Positions 7,654-17,310 of a stretch of 64,000 nucleotides of DNA are shown here, in pieces. The position numbers were made by a program, and so were the translations under genes. How positions within the stretch are numbered: the first letter of the stretch is position 1; each line of letters opens with the position of its first letter. The notes under the pieces are model-generated. The model was not told the DNA's origin. It saw nothing but the letters and a program-made list of their open reading frames with translations, and searched no databases. The DNA is from Pseudomonas putida (GTDB lineage Bacteria > Pseudomonadota > Gammaproteobacteria > Pseudomonadales > Pseudomonadaceae): positions 5,924,501 through 5,988,500 of the forward strand of contig NZ_CP029693.1 in assembly GCF_003228315.1 (NCBI RefSeq), given 5' to 3'.

Positions 7654-10600
7654 TCATTTCCACAACACGTTCAGTGCGCCGGGGCTGCCGTCATAGCCGA
7701 ATTGTTTCATCACGACTGAGCAGGAGTCACAGGGCGCCATGGTTGTGGCAATCGTGACTGAGTCCAGAGTTTTCGGATCCGGGTATTTGTCACGAATGAC
7801 ACTGATGAGTTTGGCTTCGGTGTCCAGCGAGGTGGGACGTGCAGTGAGTGCGGGGGTGTAGGTCTCGATGTTTTCGATGGTATGCGGGATCGCCACGAGC
7901 TTGTTTTCGGCGCTAATGCCCAGGGAGGTCTGAGGCGCACGGACTCCGCTATCGATATTGAAGTACCGGATGCCGTCGACGGTGACTTCCTTCTTGTTCG
8001 CCAGCGGCTCAAACAAGGGCAGAAAATCGGTGTCACCCTTGCTTCCGGAAACGCTGACATAAATCTCGCGCGTTCCGTCTTTGGTCTTTATTTCGGCAAA
8101 CGCGATATTTCTCGGATCTTTCAAGGGTCTGCGCAGTTTGTTGCTTATGTGCTTTTGCAGTTGGCGCATCGTGTCGTCGATTTTCAGCGCCTTGGGCCCC
8201 CCCTGAGTCGATTGTGTGACGGTGATGACGGGTCTCTGGAACAGGTTGTTGAAAACCTCCGCGGTCGTCTCACGCACGCTGTCCGAAGCGTCCCTGGACA
8301 AGGTCCAGGTCGCGGCACCATCTGTGGATTTCCTGACAATCGATCGGGTTGAATGATCGAACAGGACCGCTTCTCCCGGGCTGGTATCAACCTTCAGCAG
8401 TTTGAGCGTATCGGGCGGATTCACGTGACCGCCAATCGGTATGGCAATGTCATCCATGGTTTTCATCGCACGCTCCACGGCTTCCGCGCCGTGAATCCTC
8501 ACCATGTTGTTGGCATTGAGCGATCCGATGTAAACCGTCTTCAATTCTTCGACCAGGCCGGCGGGCAAGGTATGCGCCTTGCGCAAGGTCAGCGGGACGG
8601 AGAGGCTTTGGCCCGGCAGGCGCTCGGCGCCGTAAAAGTCTCCGGCGTTCAGCCGGGTAATTACATAGTGCTTTGAATTGTCCTTCGCCGGGACGATGAC
8701 CGCTCCGACTTCAAGCGTATCGAACAGTCTTGAGCGGTCGTAGGGAAGGTGGACTTTGATCCGCGCAAAGATCCCTTTTTGAAACTCCAATGAGGCATTG
8801 AGCTGCTTATAGGTTTTGATCGCGTCCACCAGCAATGGCTGAGTCGAGATGGCCGGTTTGTAGATGCTGTCCCCGAACCACGGCGCCCAGCCTTTGCTTT
8901 CATCGAGACTGCCGATGGCCGGCGTCGGTGCGGGGGCGCGAGTGACGTAAATCGTTTTGCAGATTTCGTCACCCGGCGCGCGTCGTACCCGACAAGGCAC
9001 GGATTTGAACAGAGATCGATCGTCGATCAGATCCGCACGGCGCAGCTGGTTTCCGTCCAGGCGATAGGGGATGTCGTCCACGAACAGCGTGGTTCGACCA
9101 TCAACCTCAAGCACTTCACGGATATGGGCATGTTCCGAAAGCTCTGCCAAGGCGTGGGATTCGGTCGGTGGCTGCATTTTGAAGGTTGAGCGGCCTTGCC
9201 TGATGTTTCTGTGGTTATTGAAAAGACGAGGGCCATAGGGCAGGGACGTCACCGGGTCGACGAGATGGAAACGTTGCAAGTCCGACGGATTTGTATGACG
9301 TACGAGTACGTCATCGATGCCGTTGATCGTTGCCAGATGATCGTTGTTCGTCAGTGGTTTCCAGCTCCCGGGATCGATTGCCTGAGGCAGGTTGTGGGCC
9401 AGTCGGTAGTTGTCGGCCTGTCCGGTCAATTTTTTGATTCCGACAAGGCTCAAACGGCCTGTAGCGAGCAACCCTCTGCCGGCGCCGCTTGCCATCGACT
9501 TCAGTAAGGTTGGAAGGCCGTCCAGCGGATTCAGGTTTTTGGCCGACGCGATCAGAAGGTTGCGGGTCAGCGATGAAAACGAGGGCAGGCTCGCTTTGAC
9601 GGCCATGCTTGAAACTCCATTTCCGAGCCTGATCAAACGTACGGAGCCCGACATGAACTTGCCGACAGGGAAGAGAAACGAAGCCAGATCCACCACGAGC
9701 CCGACTCCGCCTAACAGTTTCGATTTGGTATCGTCTGACAAAAGATCTTCAATGCTTCCCCAAAACGGTACAAAGCCTTTGGCAATTGCGGCGAACGTTT
9801 CCTGCCGTTTTTCATTTCTGGCCCTGATGGTGTCGAACACGGTCATGCCACGAGCCTGGATACGCAACTCCTGTTCATCGACGTACAGGAAATTCGTTGC
9901 AATGTAGTGAGCCACGGCGTTCAGTCGTGACGACTCCAGAGGTGTAACTTGACTGTCGATTGCGTTTGAACCGGAGATTGCAATGGCTGGCATGAATCCC
10001 ACAGGGTCAACGATTGCCGAGCTGGATGCGCGGCTTGCAGGTGTCCTGCCACTTAAGTGAGCAGGCCAATCGATAAGCAGAGAAGTGCTGAGTCCGGGAG
10101 TAAAGGTCTGTCCGGGGATCGAGGCGTGCAAGGGGAATTCGGTAAGTACACCATCTATTGTGGAGAATCTCAGGCTTGTACGTTCACGAATGTAGCCTGC
10201 ATTCGGGATGAGCTCGTAATAGGTGATGTTTTTATCGCCACCTTCTTTTTCGTTAGTCACCTGCAACAGGAAGCCTTTCCTTGCCCGAACCTCTTGTACT
10301 TGCCCGTTTTTCTGGATTCTCTGGCGCAGGCTCAGCACAACGACCTCACCTTTTTCCAATGCCAGGCGGTCAGCCAGCGGCAGCGAGGTCAGGAGGCTGA
10401 TGATCAGGGTCTGATAGGCTGACTTGATGGAGGCCAGGTACTTGTTGAAATCTGTGTCGAATTGCGCATTGATGTCAGGCAACAATCTTCCAATCCAGCT
10501 AGGTCCGGGGTCTTCGGTTTTTCTGTAAATTCGCTCTGAATCCATCAGTTCCGAATAGAGTTTTCGCCGGTCGTCTATCCTGAGCGTTCGAACGGTTCTC

Positions 10601-11841
10601 GTTTTTCCATCGGACTGAGTGAGAACCCATCTTTTTCCGGCTACGATTTGGCCGTCTGCATAAAGATCGACAAACTCGTGGCCAGGCAGATTCAATGTCG
10701 GCGTGGATTTAGCCCCGATGTAGTTTGAATCCTCAGGCACTAACCTGCGCCCATCCGATTCGAACCCCCGACTGCCGAAGAGGTCATCCTTGATCTGTTT
10801 GGCCATCTTCAATCTTTCCGGTGGCCGCAAATCCAGTGAAAGCACGGCTTTGCGCAGGCTTTCACTGTGGGTTTCCAGTGCCGTCAGCGCCCGCTTGATG
10901 TCCTCCTCGCCATAGTCGGAGGCCGTTCGCGATTGGATAATGCCCACGCAGACCGCCCATTCCAGAGCGGGGCCCAACCTCAGTTGTGCAATCTTCTCAA
11001 GCTCCTCGGGAGAGGCGGTGACGCTGCGCTCCAAGGGCAGATTGACGAGCTGTTGAAAGGACAGCGCCGGCAGATCGAGCTCTTCTGCCAGCAGTACGCC
11101 GTGCATGAAATTCACCCACACCACTGAGCTCTTGTAGCGAATGTCGGCCGGAATATCGGGTACCGCGAAGTCTTTTGAGAGCCGGGTCTGTAACAGGTGC
11201 GCAGCCAAAATGGCTTCTTTGGTATTGGCGACCCGCCTGGTGTGCAGCAGGTGCTGTTCAAAGTCATTGCGCAGTGTCTGATAGTTTTTGCCCCAGTGCG
11301 CCGGGTCTTGCCAATTAAAACCTGCAAGCTCCTGCGGGTTGTCGGCTGACGGCCCATTCAAGTAAAGACAGATGGCATTGCAGAGCAGTTGATTGCGCAC
11401 CGATGCCGGTGTCTGTTCGCCGCGGTTTGCGCCGTACCACCTGAGCTTCTTGAGCAACTGATCAGCCAAGTCCTGTGATTGCGTTGAGTTCAGCACGCGT
11501 TCGAGGACAACCAGGGGTGTTGCGCGCACTTGCGCCAAGGAGGCGGAGGACAGTACACCGGCTCCCAGGCGTTGGATGAGCATACGACTGCCATTCATGA
11601 AGCCCGATACGGTGTTCATGATTTGAGCTTTGGTGCGTTGTGCCTTGTACATGTCGACGGTCGTGGATTGTCCGAAGGCGGGTACTTCGCGCAGCAAGGC
11701 CCTGAAAAGTCTTCGGTCTCTGGCGGTAGGCAAGGGGAACAGTGATTCGATGTCTGGAGCGTTATCGAACCCCAGGGCCTGCCTGGCGCGAAGTGCTTCG
11801 GCGGCCGATGTGTCGGGTCCGGTTAATGAAGTAGAGGTCAT
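7654..11841 (-). CDS. Giant DUF6543-type (dermonecrotic-toxin-like) protein with putative C-terminal deaminase domain
   Basis: 1395 residues from the ATG at 11839-11841, preceded by AAGGA; a frame extension to 11907 has no ribosome site. The N-terminal ~600 residues, helical and rich in charged segments, look like the large Pseudomonas proteins annotated DUF6543/dermonecrotic toxin domain. A hydrophobic stretch (about residues 685-760: FVPFWGSIEDLL...GGVGLVVDLASFLFPVGKF) could insert in membranes. The end holds DTEAKL (Asp1340, Glu1342) and PCDSC (Cys1371, Cys1374), spaced as in zinc nucleoside/nucleic-acid deaminases of polymorphic toxins, with SGSKGDTDFLPLF upstream. No signal peptide is seen, and no secretion or immunity gene is adjacent. 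Toxin role and deaminase activity are inferences. Confidence 0.72.
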   Translation of the reverse strand: MTSTSLTGPDTSAAEALRARQALGFDNAPDIESLFPLPTARDRRLFRALLREVPAFGQSTTVDMYKAQRTKAQIMNTVSGFMNGSRMLIQRLGAGVLSSASLAQVRATPLVVLERVLNSTQSQDLADQLLKKLRWYGANRGEQTPASVRNQLLCNAICLYLNGPSADNPQELAGFNWQDPAHWGKNYQTLRNDFEQHLLHTRRVANTKEAILAAHLLQTRLSKDFAVPDIPADIRYKSSVVWVNFMHGVLLAEELDLPALSFQQLVNLPLERSVTASPEELEKIAQLRLGPALEWAVCVGIIQSRTASDYGEEDIKRALTALETHSESLRKAVLSLDLRPPERLKMAKQIKDDLFGSRGFESDGRRLVPEDSNYIGAKSTPTLNLPGHEFVDLYADGQIVAGKRWVLTQSDGKTRTVRTLRIDDRRKLYSELMDSERIYRKTEDPGPSWIGRLLPDINAQFDTDFNKYLASIKSAYQTLIISLLTSLPLADRLALEKGEVVVLSLRQRIQKNGQVQEVRARKGFLLQVTNEKEGGDKNITYYELIPNAGYIRERTSLRFSTIDGVLTEFPLHASIPGQTFTPGLSTSLLIDWPAHLSGRTPASRASSSAIVDPVGFMPAIAISGSNAIDSQVTPLESSRLNAVAHYIATNFLYVDEQELRIQARGMTVFDTIRARNEKRQETFAAIAKGFVPFWGSIEDLLSDDTKSKLLGGVGLVVDLASFLFPVGKFMSGSVRLIRLGNGVSSMAVKASLPSFSSLTRNLLIASAKNLNPLDGLPTLLKSMASGAGRGLLATGRLSLVGIKKLTGQADNYRLAHNLPQAIDPGSWKPLTNNDHLATINGIDDVLVRHTNPSDLQRFHLVDPVTSLPYGPRLFNNHRNIRQGRSTFKMQPPTESHALAELSEHAHIREVLEVDGRTTLFVDDIPYRLDGNQLRRADLIDDRSLFKSVPCRVRRAPGDEICKTIYVTRAPAPTPAIGSLDESKGWAPWFGDSIYKPAISTQPLLVDAIKTYKQLNASLEFQKGIFARIKVHLPYDRSRLFDTLEVGAVIVPAKDNSKHYVITRLNAGDFYGAERLPGQSLSVPLTLRKAHTLPAGLVEELKTVYIGSLNANNMVRIHGAEAVERAMKTMDDIAIPIGGHVNPPDTLKLLKVDTSPGEAVLFDHSTRSIVRKSTDGAATWTLSRDASDSVRETTAEVFNNLFQRPVITVTQSTQGGPKALKIDDTMRQLQKHISNKLRRPLKDPRNIAFAEIKTKDGTREIYVSVSGSKGDTDFLPLFEPLANKKEVTVDGIRYFNIDSGVRAPQTSLGISAENKLVAIPHTIENIETYTPALTARPTSLDTEAKLISVIRDKYPDPKTLDSVTIATTMAPCDSCSVVMKQFGYDGSPGALNVLWK

Positions 11842-12061
11842 GTGACATTCCTTGTGGAAGGGTTCTCGCAACACATGGCGAGAGCCCGGAGTGCTCATGA
11901 AATCCATCTGAAAGTCTGCGCTGGTGGTGCATAGGTACGGTTATTGCGCTTTTACCGCATGGAGGCTGATCCATCGCTTGCCGGAATCGGGAACGCCCCC
12001 TAGTCTTGCGGTAGCGATTTCGTCCGGACGACGAACAAGCAGTGCTAAAGCAAGGGAACTC

Positions 12062-14518
12062 ATGAATCAAACGCGGACTCTCGGAACGCCACGGTTGTTG
12101 GGCATCGTCTGGCCATTTATCGCCGTTGTGTTGTTTCAAGCCTTGTTGGGTGGTGTCAGTCTTTATGTGCTGTCGGCCGTCCGAGGCTATGTGGCAGGTG
12201 AAAGCCTTTGGTCCAAGGGCCAGAAAGACGCGATCTACTATCTCAATCTCTATGCCGAAAGCGGCGACGAGGCGATTTTTCAAAAGTACCAGAACGCGAT
12301 TGCCGTGCCCCAGGGCGGTCACGAACTGCGTGTAGCGCTGGATCTTGAGCCTCCCGATATCGAAGCGGCGCGCAAGGCGATTCTAAAGGGTGGCAACCAT
12401 CCGGACGACGTCTCCAGCCTGATCTGGCTGTATCTCAATTTCCGGCATTTCAGCTATCTCGAAAAAGCCATCGATCTCTGGACCGTTGGCGACTCGTATC
12501 TGGTCAAACTCGATGACGTTGCCCAGGACATGCATCGGCACATCGCAGCCAGCCCGGCGTCCCGCGCGGATATCCAGCACTGGAAAGAGCAAGTATTCGC
12601 GATCAACGATGAGGTGACCCCGGCGGCGAAAGCCTTCAGTGATGCGCTTGGCGAAGGATCGCGGGTCATTTTGCGTCTGCTGTTGGTGACCAACCTCGCC
12701 ACGGCCCTGGGTTTGATTGCACTGGCGTTGATGCGTACCCACAAATTGCTCAAACAGCGCCATGCCTTCGCCGACGCCCTGCAGTTGGAAAAAGATCGGG
12801 CGCAGATCACCCTTCAATCCATTGGTGATGGCGTGATCACCACTGATGTGTCGGGAGCTATTGCCTACATGAACCCGGCTGCCGAAGCGTTGACCCACTG
12901 GAAGGCGGAACAGGCGACGGGGTTGCCGTTGGCGGCGCTGTTCAATCTGCTGGACGAAAACGCGCAGGCTGACGGATTCACCTTGATCGAACGCATTTTG
13001 AACGGTCATCTCAGCGGCGGCAGCGAACACTCCAAACTGATTCAACGCCTGGACGGCAGCACGGTGTCGGTGACTCTGGTTGGCGCGCCGATCCGTAACG
13101 CCGGCAAGGTCAGCGGTACGGTACTGGTCCTGCACGACATGACTCAGGAACGGCAGTACATCGCCAATCTGTCCTGGCAGGCAACCCACGATGCCCTGAC
13201 CGGCCTGGCCAACCGTCGTGAATTCGAATATCGCCTGGAGCAGGCGCTGCACAATCTGACACGCCAGTCGGGACGTCACGCGTTGATGTTCCTCGACCTG
13301 GATCAATTCAAACTGGTCAACGATACCTGTGGCCATGCGGCGGGTGACGAGTTGCTGCGTCATATCTGCGCGCTGCTGCAGTCCGGTCTGCGCGAGGGCG
13401 ATACCCTGGCCCGACTCGGTGGCGACGAGTTCGGCATCCTGCTGGAGAATTGCGGGCCGGACGCGGCGGAGAAGGTGGCCGAGGGACTGCGCCAGACGGT
13501 GCAGAATCTGCACTTCGTTTGGAAGGGCCGGCCATTCGTAACCACGGTGAGTATTGGTCTGGTGCATGTTGCGCACAATCCGGTGACTCTCGAAGCTTCG
13601 CTGCGAGCGGCGGACATGGCTTGCTACATGGCCAAGGAAAAGGGGCGTAACCGGGTTCAGGTCTATCACCCGGATGATTCGGAATTGTCCCTGCGCTTCG
13701 GCGAAATGGCCTGGGTGCAGCGTTTGCATATGGCATTGGAGGAGGACCGGTTCTGTCTCTACGCCCAGGAAATCGCACCGCTGGGCACCCATGACGAGGG
13801 CGGACATATCGAAATCCTGTTGCGCCTGCATGACGAAGCCGGCCGCATGATCCTACCTGACAGCTTCATCCCGGCCGCCGAACGCTATGGTCTGATGACG
13901 TCCCTTGATCGTTGGGTGGTGCAGAACGTTTTCCGCATCATTGCCCAGTGCCGGGCCGAAAAGCGCAAGGGGCCGCTGGCGATGTGTGCGATCAATCTGT
14001 CAGGCACGACGATCGGAGATGAGGCGTTCCTGGACTTCCTCCGTGAACAGTTCGTTACCTATTCGATTCCGCCCGAAATGATTTGTTTTGAAATCACTGA
14101 AACCAGTGCAATTTCCAATCTTGGCAGCGCGATCCGGTTTATCAATGAACTCAAAGGGTTAGGCTGCCATTTTTCACTGGACGACTTTTGCGCCGGTATG
14201 TCTTCATTCGCTTATCTGAAACATTTGCCTGTAGACTTCTTGAAGATCGACGGGAGTTTCGTAAAGGATATGCTGGACGACCCGATTAACCGCGCCATGG
14301 TCGAGGTGATCAATCACATCGGTCATGTCATGGGTAAACGCACGATTGCCGAGTTTGTGGAGACACCCCAGATCGAGCAGGCATTGCTGGAGATCGGGGT
14401 GGATTACGCTCAGGGGTATGTCATAGAACGCCCGCAGTTGTTTACCTGCGACAGTTTGCAATGTCGTCCTGCCAGGCCCCAGCCTTTGCTGTTCAAGGCA
14501 CCTGGCACATTCCGTTGA
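12062..14518 (+). CDS. Membrane PAS-GGDEF-EAL protein (c-di-GMP metabolism)
   Basis: 818 residues. There are two membrane helices (about 12-35 and 200-222) enclosing a ~165-residue periplasmic sensor region, then PAS (~245-360), GGDEF (~370-535) and EAL (~545-800) domains. The GGDEF motif is intact (RLGGDEF). The phosphodiesterase domain has EILLRL in place of the usual EALLR, keeps NLSG, EITET and SLDDFCAGMSSFAYLK and the IDGSF end, so it is probably active as a hydrolase of c-di-GMP. The ATG at 12062 follows AAGGGAA; the longer open frame to 11924 is not used. The signal sensed is unknown. Confidence 0.9.
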   Translation: MNQTRTLGTPRLLGIVWPFIAVVLFQALLGGVSLYVLSAVRGYVAGESLWSKGQKDAIYYLNLYAESGDEAIFQKYQNAIAVPQGGHELRVALDLEPPDIEAARKAILKGGNHPDDVSSLIWLYLNFRHFSYLEKAIDLWTVGDSYLVKLDDVAQDMHRHIAASPASRADIQHWKEQVFAINDEVTPAAKAFSDALGEGSRVILRLLLVTNLATALGLIALALMRTHKLLKQRHAFADALQLEKDRAQITLQSIGDGVITTDVSGAIAYMNPAAEALTHWKAEQATGLPLAALFNLLDENAQADGFTLIERILNGHLSGGSEHSKLIQRLDGSTVSVTLVGAPIRNAGKVSGTVLVLHDMTQERQYIANLSWQATHDALTGLANRREFEYRLEQALHNLTRQSGRHALMFLDLDQFKLVNDTCGHAAGDELLRHICALLQSGLREGDTLARLGGDEFGILLENCGPDAAEKVAEGLRQTVQNLHFVWKGRPFVTTVSIGLVHVAHNPVTLEASLRAADMACYMAKEKGRNRVQVYHPDDSELSLRFGEMAWVQRLHMALEEDRFCLYAQEIAPLGTHDEGGHIEILLRLHDEAGRMILPDSFIPAAERYGLMTSLDRWVVQNVFRIIAQCRAEKRKGPLAMCAINLSGTTIGDEAFLDFLREQFVTYSIPPEMICFEITETSAISNLGSAIRFINELKGLGCHFSLDDFCAGMSSFAYLKHLPVDFLKIDGSFVKDMLDDPINRAMVEVINHIGHVMGKRTIAEFVETPQIEQALLEIGVDYAQGYVIERPQLFTCDSLQCRPARPQPLLFKAPGTFR

Positions 14519-14562
14519 AGTCTCTTGCCGGTCCAACAATCACAATCAAAAGGAGCTCGACA

Positions 14563-15357
14563 GTGATCGACACATTCATCCGAACCGGCCCACTCATGGA
14601 AGCTGCAAGTTATCCTGCCTGGGCTCAGCGCCTGATTCAGGATTGCAGCGAGAGCAAGCGCCGGGTTGTCGAACACGAACTGTATCAGCGCATGCGTGAT
14701 AACAAACTCAGCGCAAAAACCATGCGTCAGTACCTGATTGGTGGCTGGCCGGTGGTAGAACAGTTCGCGTTATACATGGCACAAAACCTGACCAAAACCC
14801 GTTTTGCCCGTCATCCGGGTGAAGACATGGCCCGTCGCTGGTTGATGCGCAACATCCGCGTCGAATTGAACCATGCGGACTATTGGGTCAACTGGAGCCG
14901 GGCCCACGGTGTCAGCCTGGAAGATCTGCAAGCGCAACAGGTGGCCCCGGAGCTTCACGCGCTCAGCCATTGGTGCTGGCACACAAGCTCCGCGGATTCG
15001 CTGATCGTGGCCATTGCCGCCACCAACTACGCCATTGAAGGCGCAACCGGCGAGTGGTCGGCGGTGGTCTGCTCCACAGGCGTGTATGCCGCATCCTTCC
15101 CCGAGGAAGAGCGCAAGCGTGCGATGAAGTGGCTGAAGATGCATGCGCAATACGATGACGCCCATCCATGGGAAGCACTGGAAATCATCTGCACGCTGGC
15201 GGGCATGAACCCGAGCAAAGCCTTGCAGATGGAGTTGCGTCAGGCCGTGTGCAAGAGCTACGACTACATGTATCTGTTCCTGGAGCGTTGCATGCAGTTG
15301 GAACATGCCGAGCGGGCGCCCGTAGCTCGTGAGCGGCTGGCTTTGGCAGAGGGTTGA
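14563..15357 (+). CDS. TenA-family / iron-containing redox-like protein
   Basis: 264 residues, all-helical, resembling the TenA/PqqC superfamily members that Pseudomonas annotation calls TenA family transcriptional regulator. Segments EHELYQRMRDNKLSAKTMRQYLIGGWPVVEQF and NYAIEGATGEWS carry the Glu/His/Tyr positions common in that fold. TenA proper is an aminopyrimidine aminohydrolase (thiamine salvage), but no thiamine genes are near, and the diiron or other enzymatic role of this branch is not settled. The GTG start at 14563 follows GGAG by seven bases. It trails the GGDEF-EAL gene by 44 bases and may share its transcript. Confidence 0.75.
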   Translation: MIDTFIRTGPLMEAASYPAWAQRLIQDCSESKRRVVEHELYQRMRDNKLSAKTMRQYLIGGWPVVEQFALYMAQNLTKTRFARHPGEDMARRWLMRNIRVELNHADYWVNWSRAHGVSLEDLQAQQVAPELHALSHWCWHTSSADSLIVAIAATNYAIEGATGEWSAVVCSTGVYAASFPEEERKRAMKWLKMHAQYDDAHPWEALEIICTLAGMNPSKALQMELRQAVCKSYDYMYLFLERCMQLEHAERAPVARERLALAEG

Positions 15358-15378
15358 TCTGAGTCGACGCAACACAAC

Positions 15379-15406
15379 TGTGGGAGCGAGCAGGCTCGCT
15401 CCCACA
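15379..15406. repeat. Single REP hairpin
   Basis: A perfect 12-bp palindrome (TGTGGGAGCGAG, loop CAGG, CTCGCTCCCACA) between the convergent TenA-like and diguanylate cyclase genes. It is one REP unit and may double as a transcription stop. Confidence 0.85.
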
Positions 15407-15430
15407 CTGTTTTGCATTGTTGACTAACGA

Positions 15431-16357
15431 TCAGCCCGCCATCGTCAATCGGTTACGCCCCTCGCGCTTGGCGATGTACAGCGCATTGTCGGCGCGTCGC
15501 AACAGACTCTCGGCCGACTCACCTGGCAGCAGGGTCGAGCATCCAAGGCTGATAGTCAGCGCGATCGAACGACCCTCGGCGAGGTAATCCTCAGCCTGCA
15601 CCGCAAAGCGCAACCTTTCGCCGACCATCGCCGCCGCTTCCCGTGGGGTGTTGGACAGCAGGATCAAAAACTCTTCGCCACCGTAACGAAACACCATATC
15701 CACGTTGCGCAACTGGCTTTTGATCGAAGTGGCCACGGCCTTGAGCACTTCGTCACCGACGCTGTGACCATGGGTGTCATTGATCAATTTGAAGTGATCA
15801 ATGTCCAGCATCAGAAGAGATAGCGGTTGCAGGTGTCGACGCGCGACTTCGATTTCTCGCTCCAGCGTCTGGTCCATGGCAATGCGATTGCCGGTGTCGG
15901 TCAGCGGATCACGCAACGCTTTTTGGGTCGCAGCCCGGTACAGCAATGTGTTGCGCATCGGGTAGAGCAAGGCGGCCAGCAGCGATTCGAGGCTACCTTG
16001 GTCCTGCTCGCTGAAACGCAGGCTGCGGCGAAACACCAGTTCACCCAGGTGTTCGCCTTCATGGCTGAGGCTATAGCTGATCGAGTGGCGACCGCGTTGA
16101 CCGAACTCCAGACGCAGGTCGCTGCTCTTGTGCTCGTAAGTCAGGGCGTCGAGTGGTATGAGTCGCTGAACTTCCTGGAAAAACAGCCCGAGAATACGTT
16201 GAGGCTCAAGACTGGTTTGCAACTGCATGCTCAGTTGCTGGCGCAGTTGCGCAAGACTCACGGGTCTTTCCAGAATCGGTTGCTGCTGACCAAAGCCCAG
16301 GCGTTGCAATTTGGCGCTATCGAAGTCAATTGCGTTGGTCTGGGAGGGTGATTTCAT
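15431..16357 (-). CDS. Soluble GGDEF diguanylate cyclase
   Basis: 308 residues. The N-terminal half (about 30-140) looks like a degenerate GAF-type sensory region; the C-terminal half is a GGDEF domain with FRYGGEEF and the other cyclase segments DPLTDTGNR and DIDHFKLINDTHGH. The inhibitory I-site RxxD is present as RNVD, five residues before GGEEF, so product feedback is expected. There are no membrane helices. It should make c-di-GMP from two GTP. The position beside yciK-mupP-ubiG matches a GGDEF gene in the same neighbourhood of P. aeruginosa (PA3177 region). Confidence 0.92.
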   Translation of the reverse strand: MKSPSQTNAIDFDSAKLQRLGFGQQQPILERPVSLAQLRQQLSMQLQTSLEPQRILGLFFQEVQRLIPLDALTYEHKSSDLRLEFGQRGRHSISYSLSHEGEHLGELVFRRSLRFSEQDQGSLESLLAALLYPMRNTLLYRAATQKALRDPLTDTGNRIAMDQTLEREIEVARRHLQPLSLLMLDIDHFKLINDTHGHSVGDEVLKAVATSIKSQLRNVDMVFRYGGEEFLILLSNTPREAAAMVGERLRFAVQAEDYLAEGRSIALTISLGCSTLLPGESAESLLRRADNALYIAKREGRNRLTMAG

Positions 16358-16542
16358 ATGGCGCGTGCTCTTGAGCGTTCAGGCTGTCTTACAAGCTGGG
16401 TGAGAGCGGCCTGGGGCAGCGCGTCATACTGGTCCGTCAGTCCCGTAGGACATTTCGTACAAGTCTAATCTGCTTTGTATAGGATTAGGGGGCGCAAGTG
16501 CCGCGACGGAAGGTCGGCGCGGCACAAAAGCGACGTACGGTA

Positions 16543-17283
16543 TTACTGGGCGTTGAAAGCCTGGCCATTGATGCCAGTGCTGTCCGGGCCCATCAGATAC
16601 AGATAGACCGGCATGATCTCTTCTGGCGTCGGATTGTTCAGCGGGTTTTCCCCCGGGTATGCCTGGGCACGCATGCTGGTGCGCGTCGCGCCCGGGTTGA
16701 TGCTGTTGGAGCGCACGGGCGCGACGGTGTCGACTTCGTCCGCCAGGGTCTGCATCAGGCCCTCGGTGGCGAACTTGGATACACCGTATGCGCCCCAGTA
16801 CGCGCGGCCCTTGCGGCCAACGCTGCTGGATGTGAACACGACCGAGGCGTCCTGGGACAGCTTGAGCAGTGGCAGCAGGGTGCTGGTGAGCATGAACATC
16901 GCATTGACGTTGACTTGCATCACCCGCATGAAGTTCTCGCCGGACAGTTGCTCGATCGGGGTGCGCGGACCAATGATCGAGGCGTTGTGCAGCAAGCCGT
17001 CGAGGTGGCCGAATTCGTTTTCGATCATGGCTGCCAGTTCATCGTATTGATGGGGCAGGGCGGTTTCCAGATTGAACGGGATCACAGCGGGTTGCGGATG
17101 GCCGGCGGCTTCGATTTCGTCGTAGACCTGAGTCAGGTTGGCTTCGGTCTTGCCAAGCAGCAGCACCGTCGCACCGTGGGCAGCATAGGTTTTCGCGGCA
17201 GCGGCGCCGATGCCACGACCGGCGCCGGTGACCAGAATGACGCGGCCCTGGAGCAAGTCGGGGCGGGCGGAGTAATCAAACAT
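16543..17283 (-). CDS. yciK: YciK-like short-chain dehydrogenase
   Basis: 246 residues starting MFDYSARPDLL, the typical YciK N-terminus, with GAGG at the ribosome site. The Rossmann motif TGAGRGIG is near residue 18 and the catalytic YxxxK is YGVSK. NAD(P)-dependent oxidoreductase of unknown substrate. The frame continues to 17364, but that extension lies in a REP element. It is followed upstream by mupP, as in P. aeruginosa. Confidence 0.88.
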   Translation of the reverse strand: MFDYSARPDLLQGRVILVTGAGRGIGAAAAKTYAAHGATVLLLGKTEANLTQVYDEIEAAGHPQPAVIPFNLETALPHQYDELAAMIENEFGHLDGLLHNASIIGPRTPIEQLSGENFMRVMQVNVNAMFMLTSTLLPLLKLSQDASVVFTSSSVGRKGRAYWGAYGVSKFATEGLMQTLADEVDTVAPVRSNSINPGATRTSMRAQAYPGENPLNNPTPEEIMPVYLYLMGPDSTGINGQAFNAQ

Positions 17284-17310
17284 AAGGAACCTCAAAGTCG
17301 GTGATGGACT

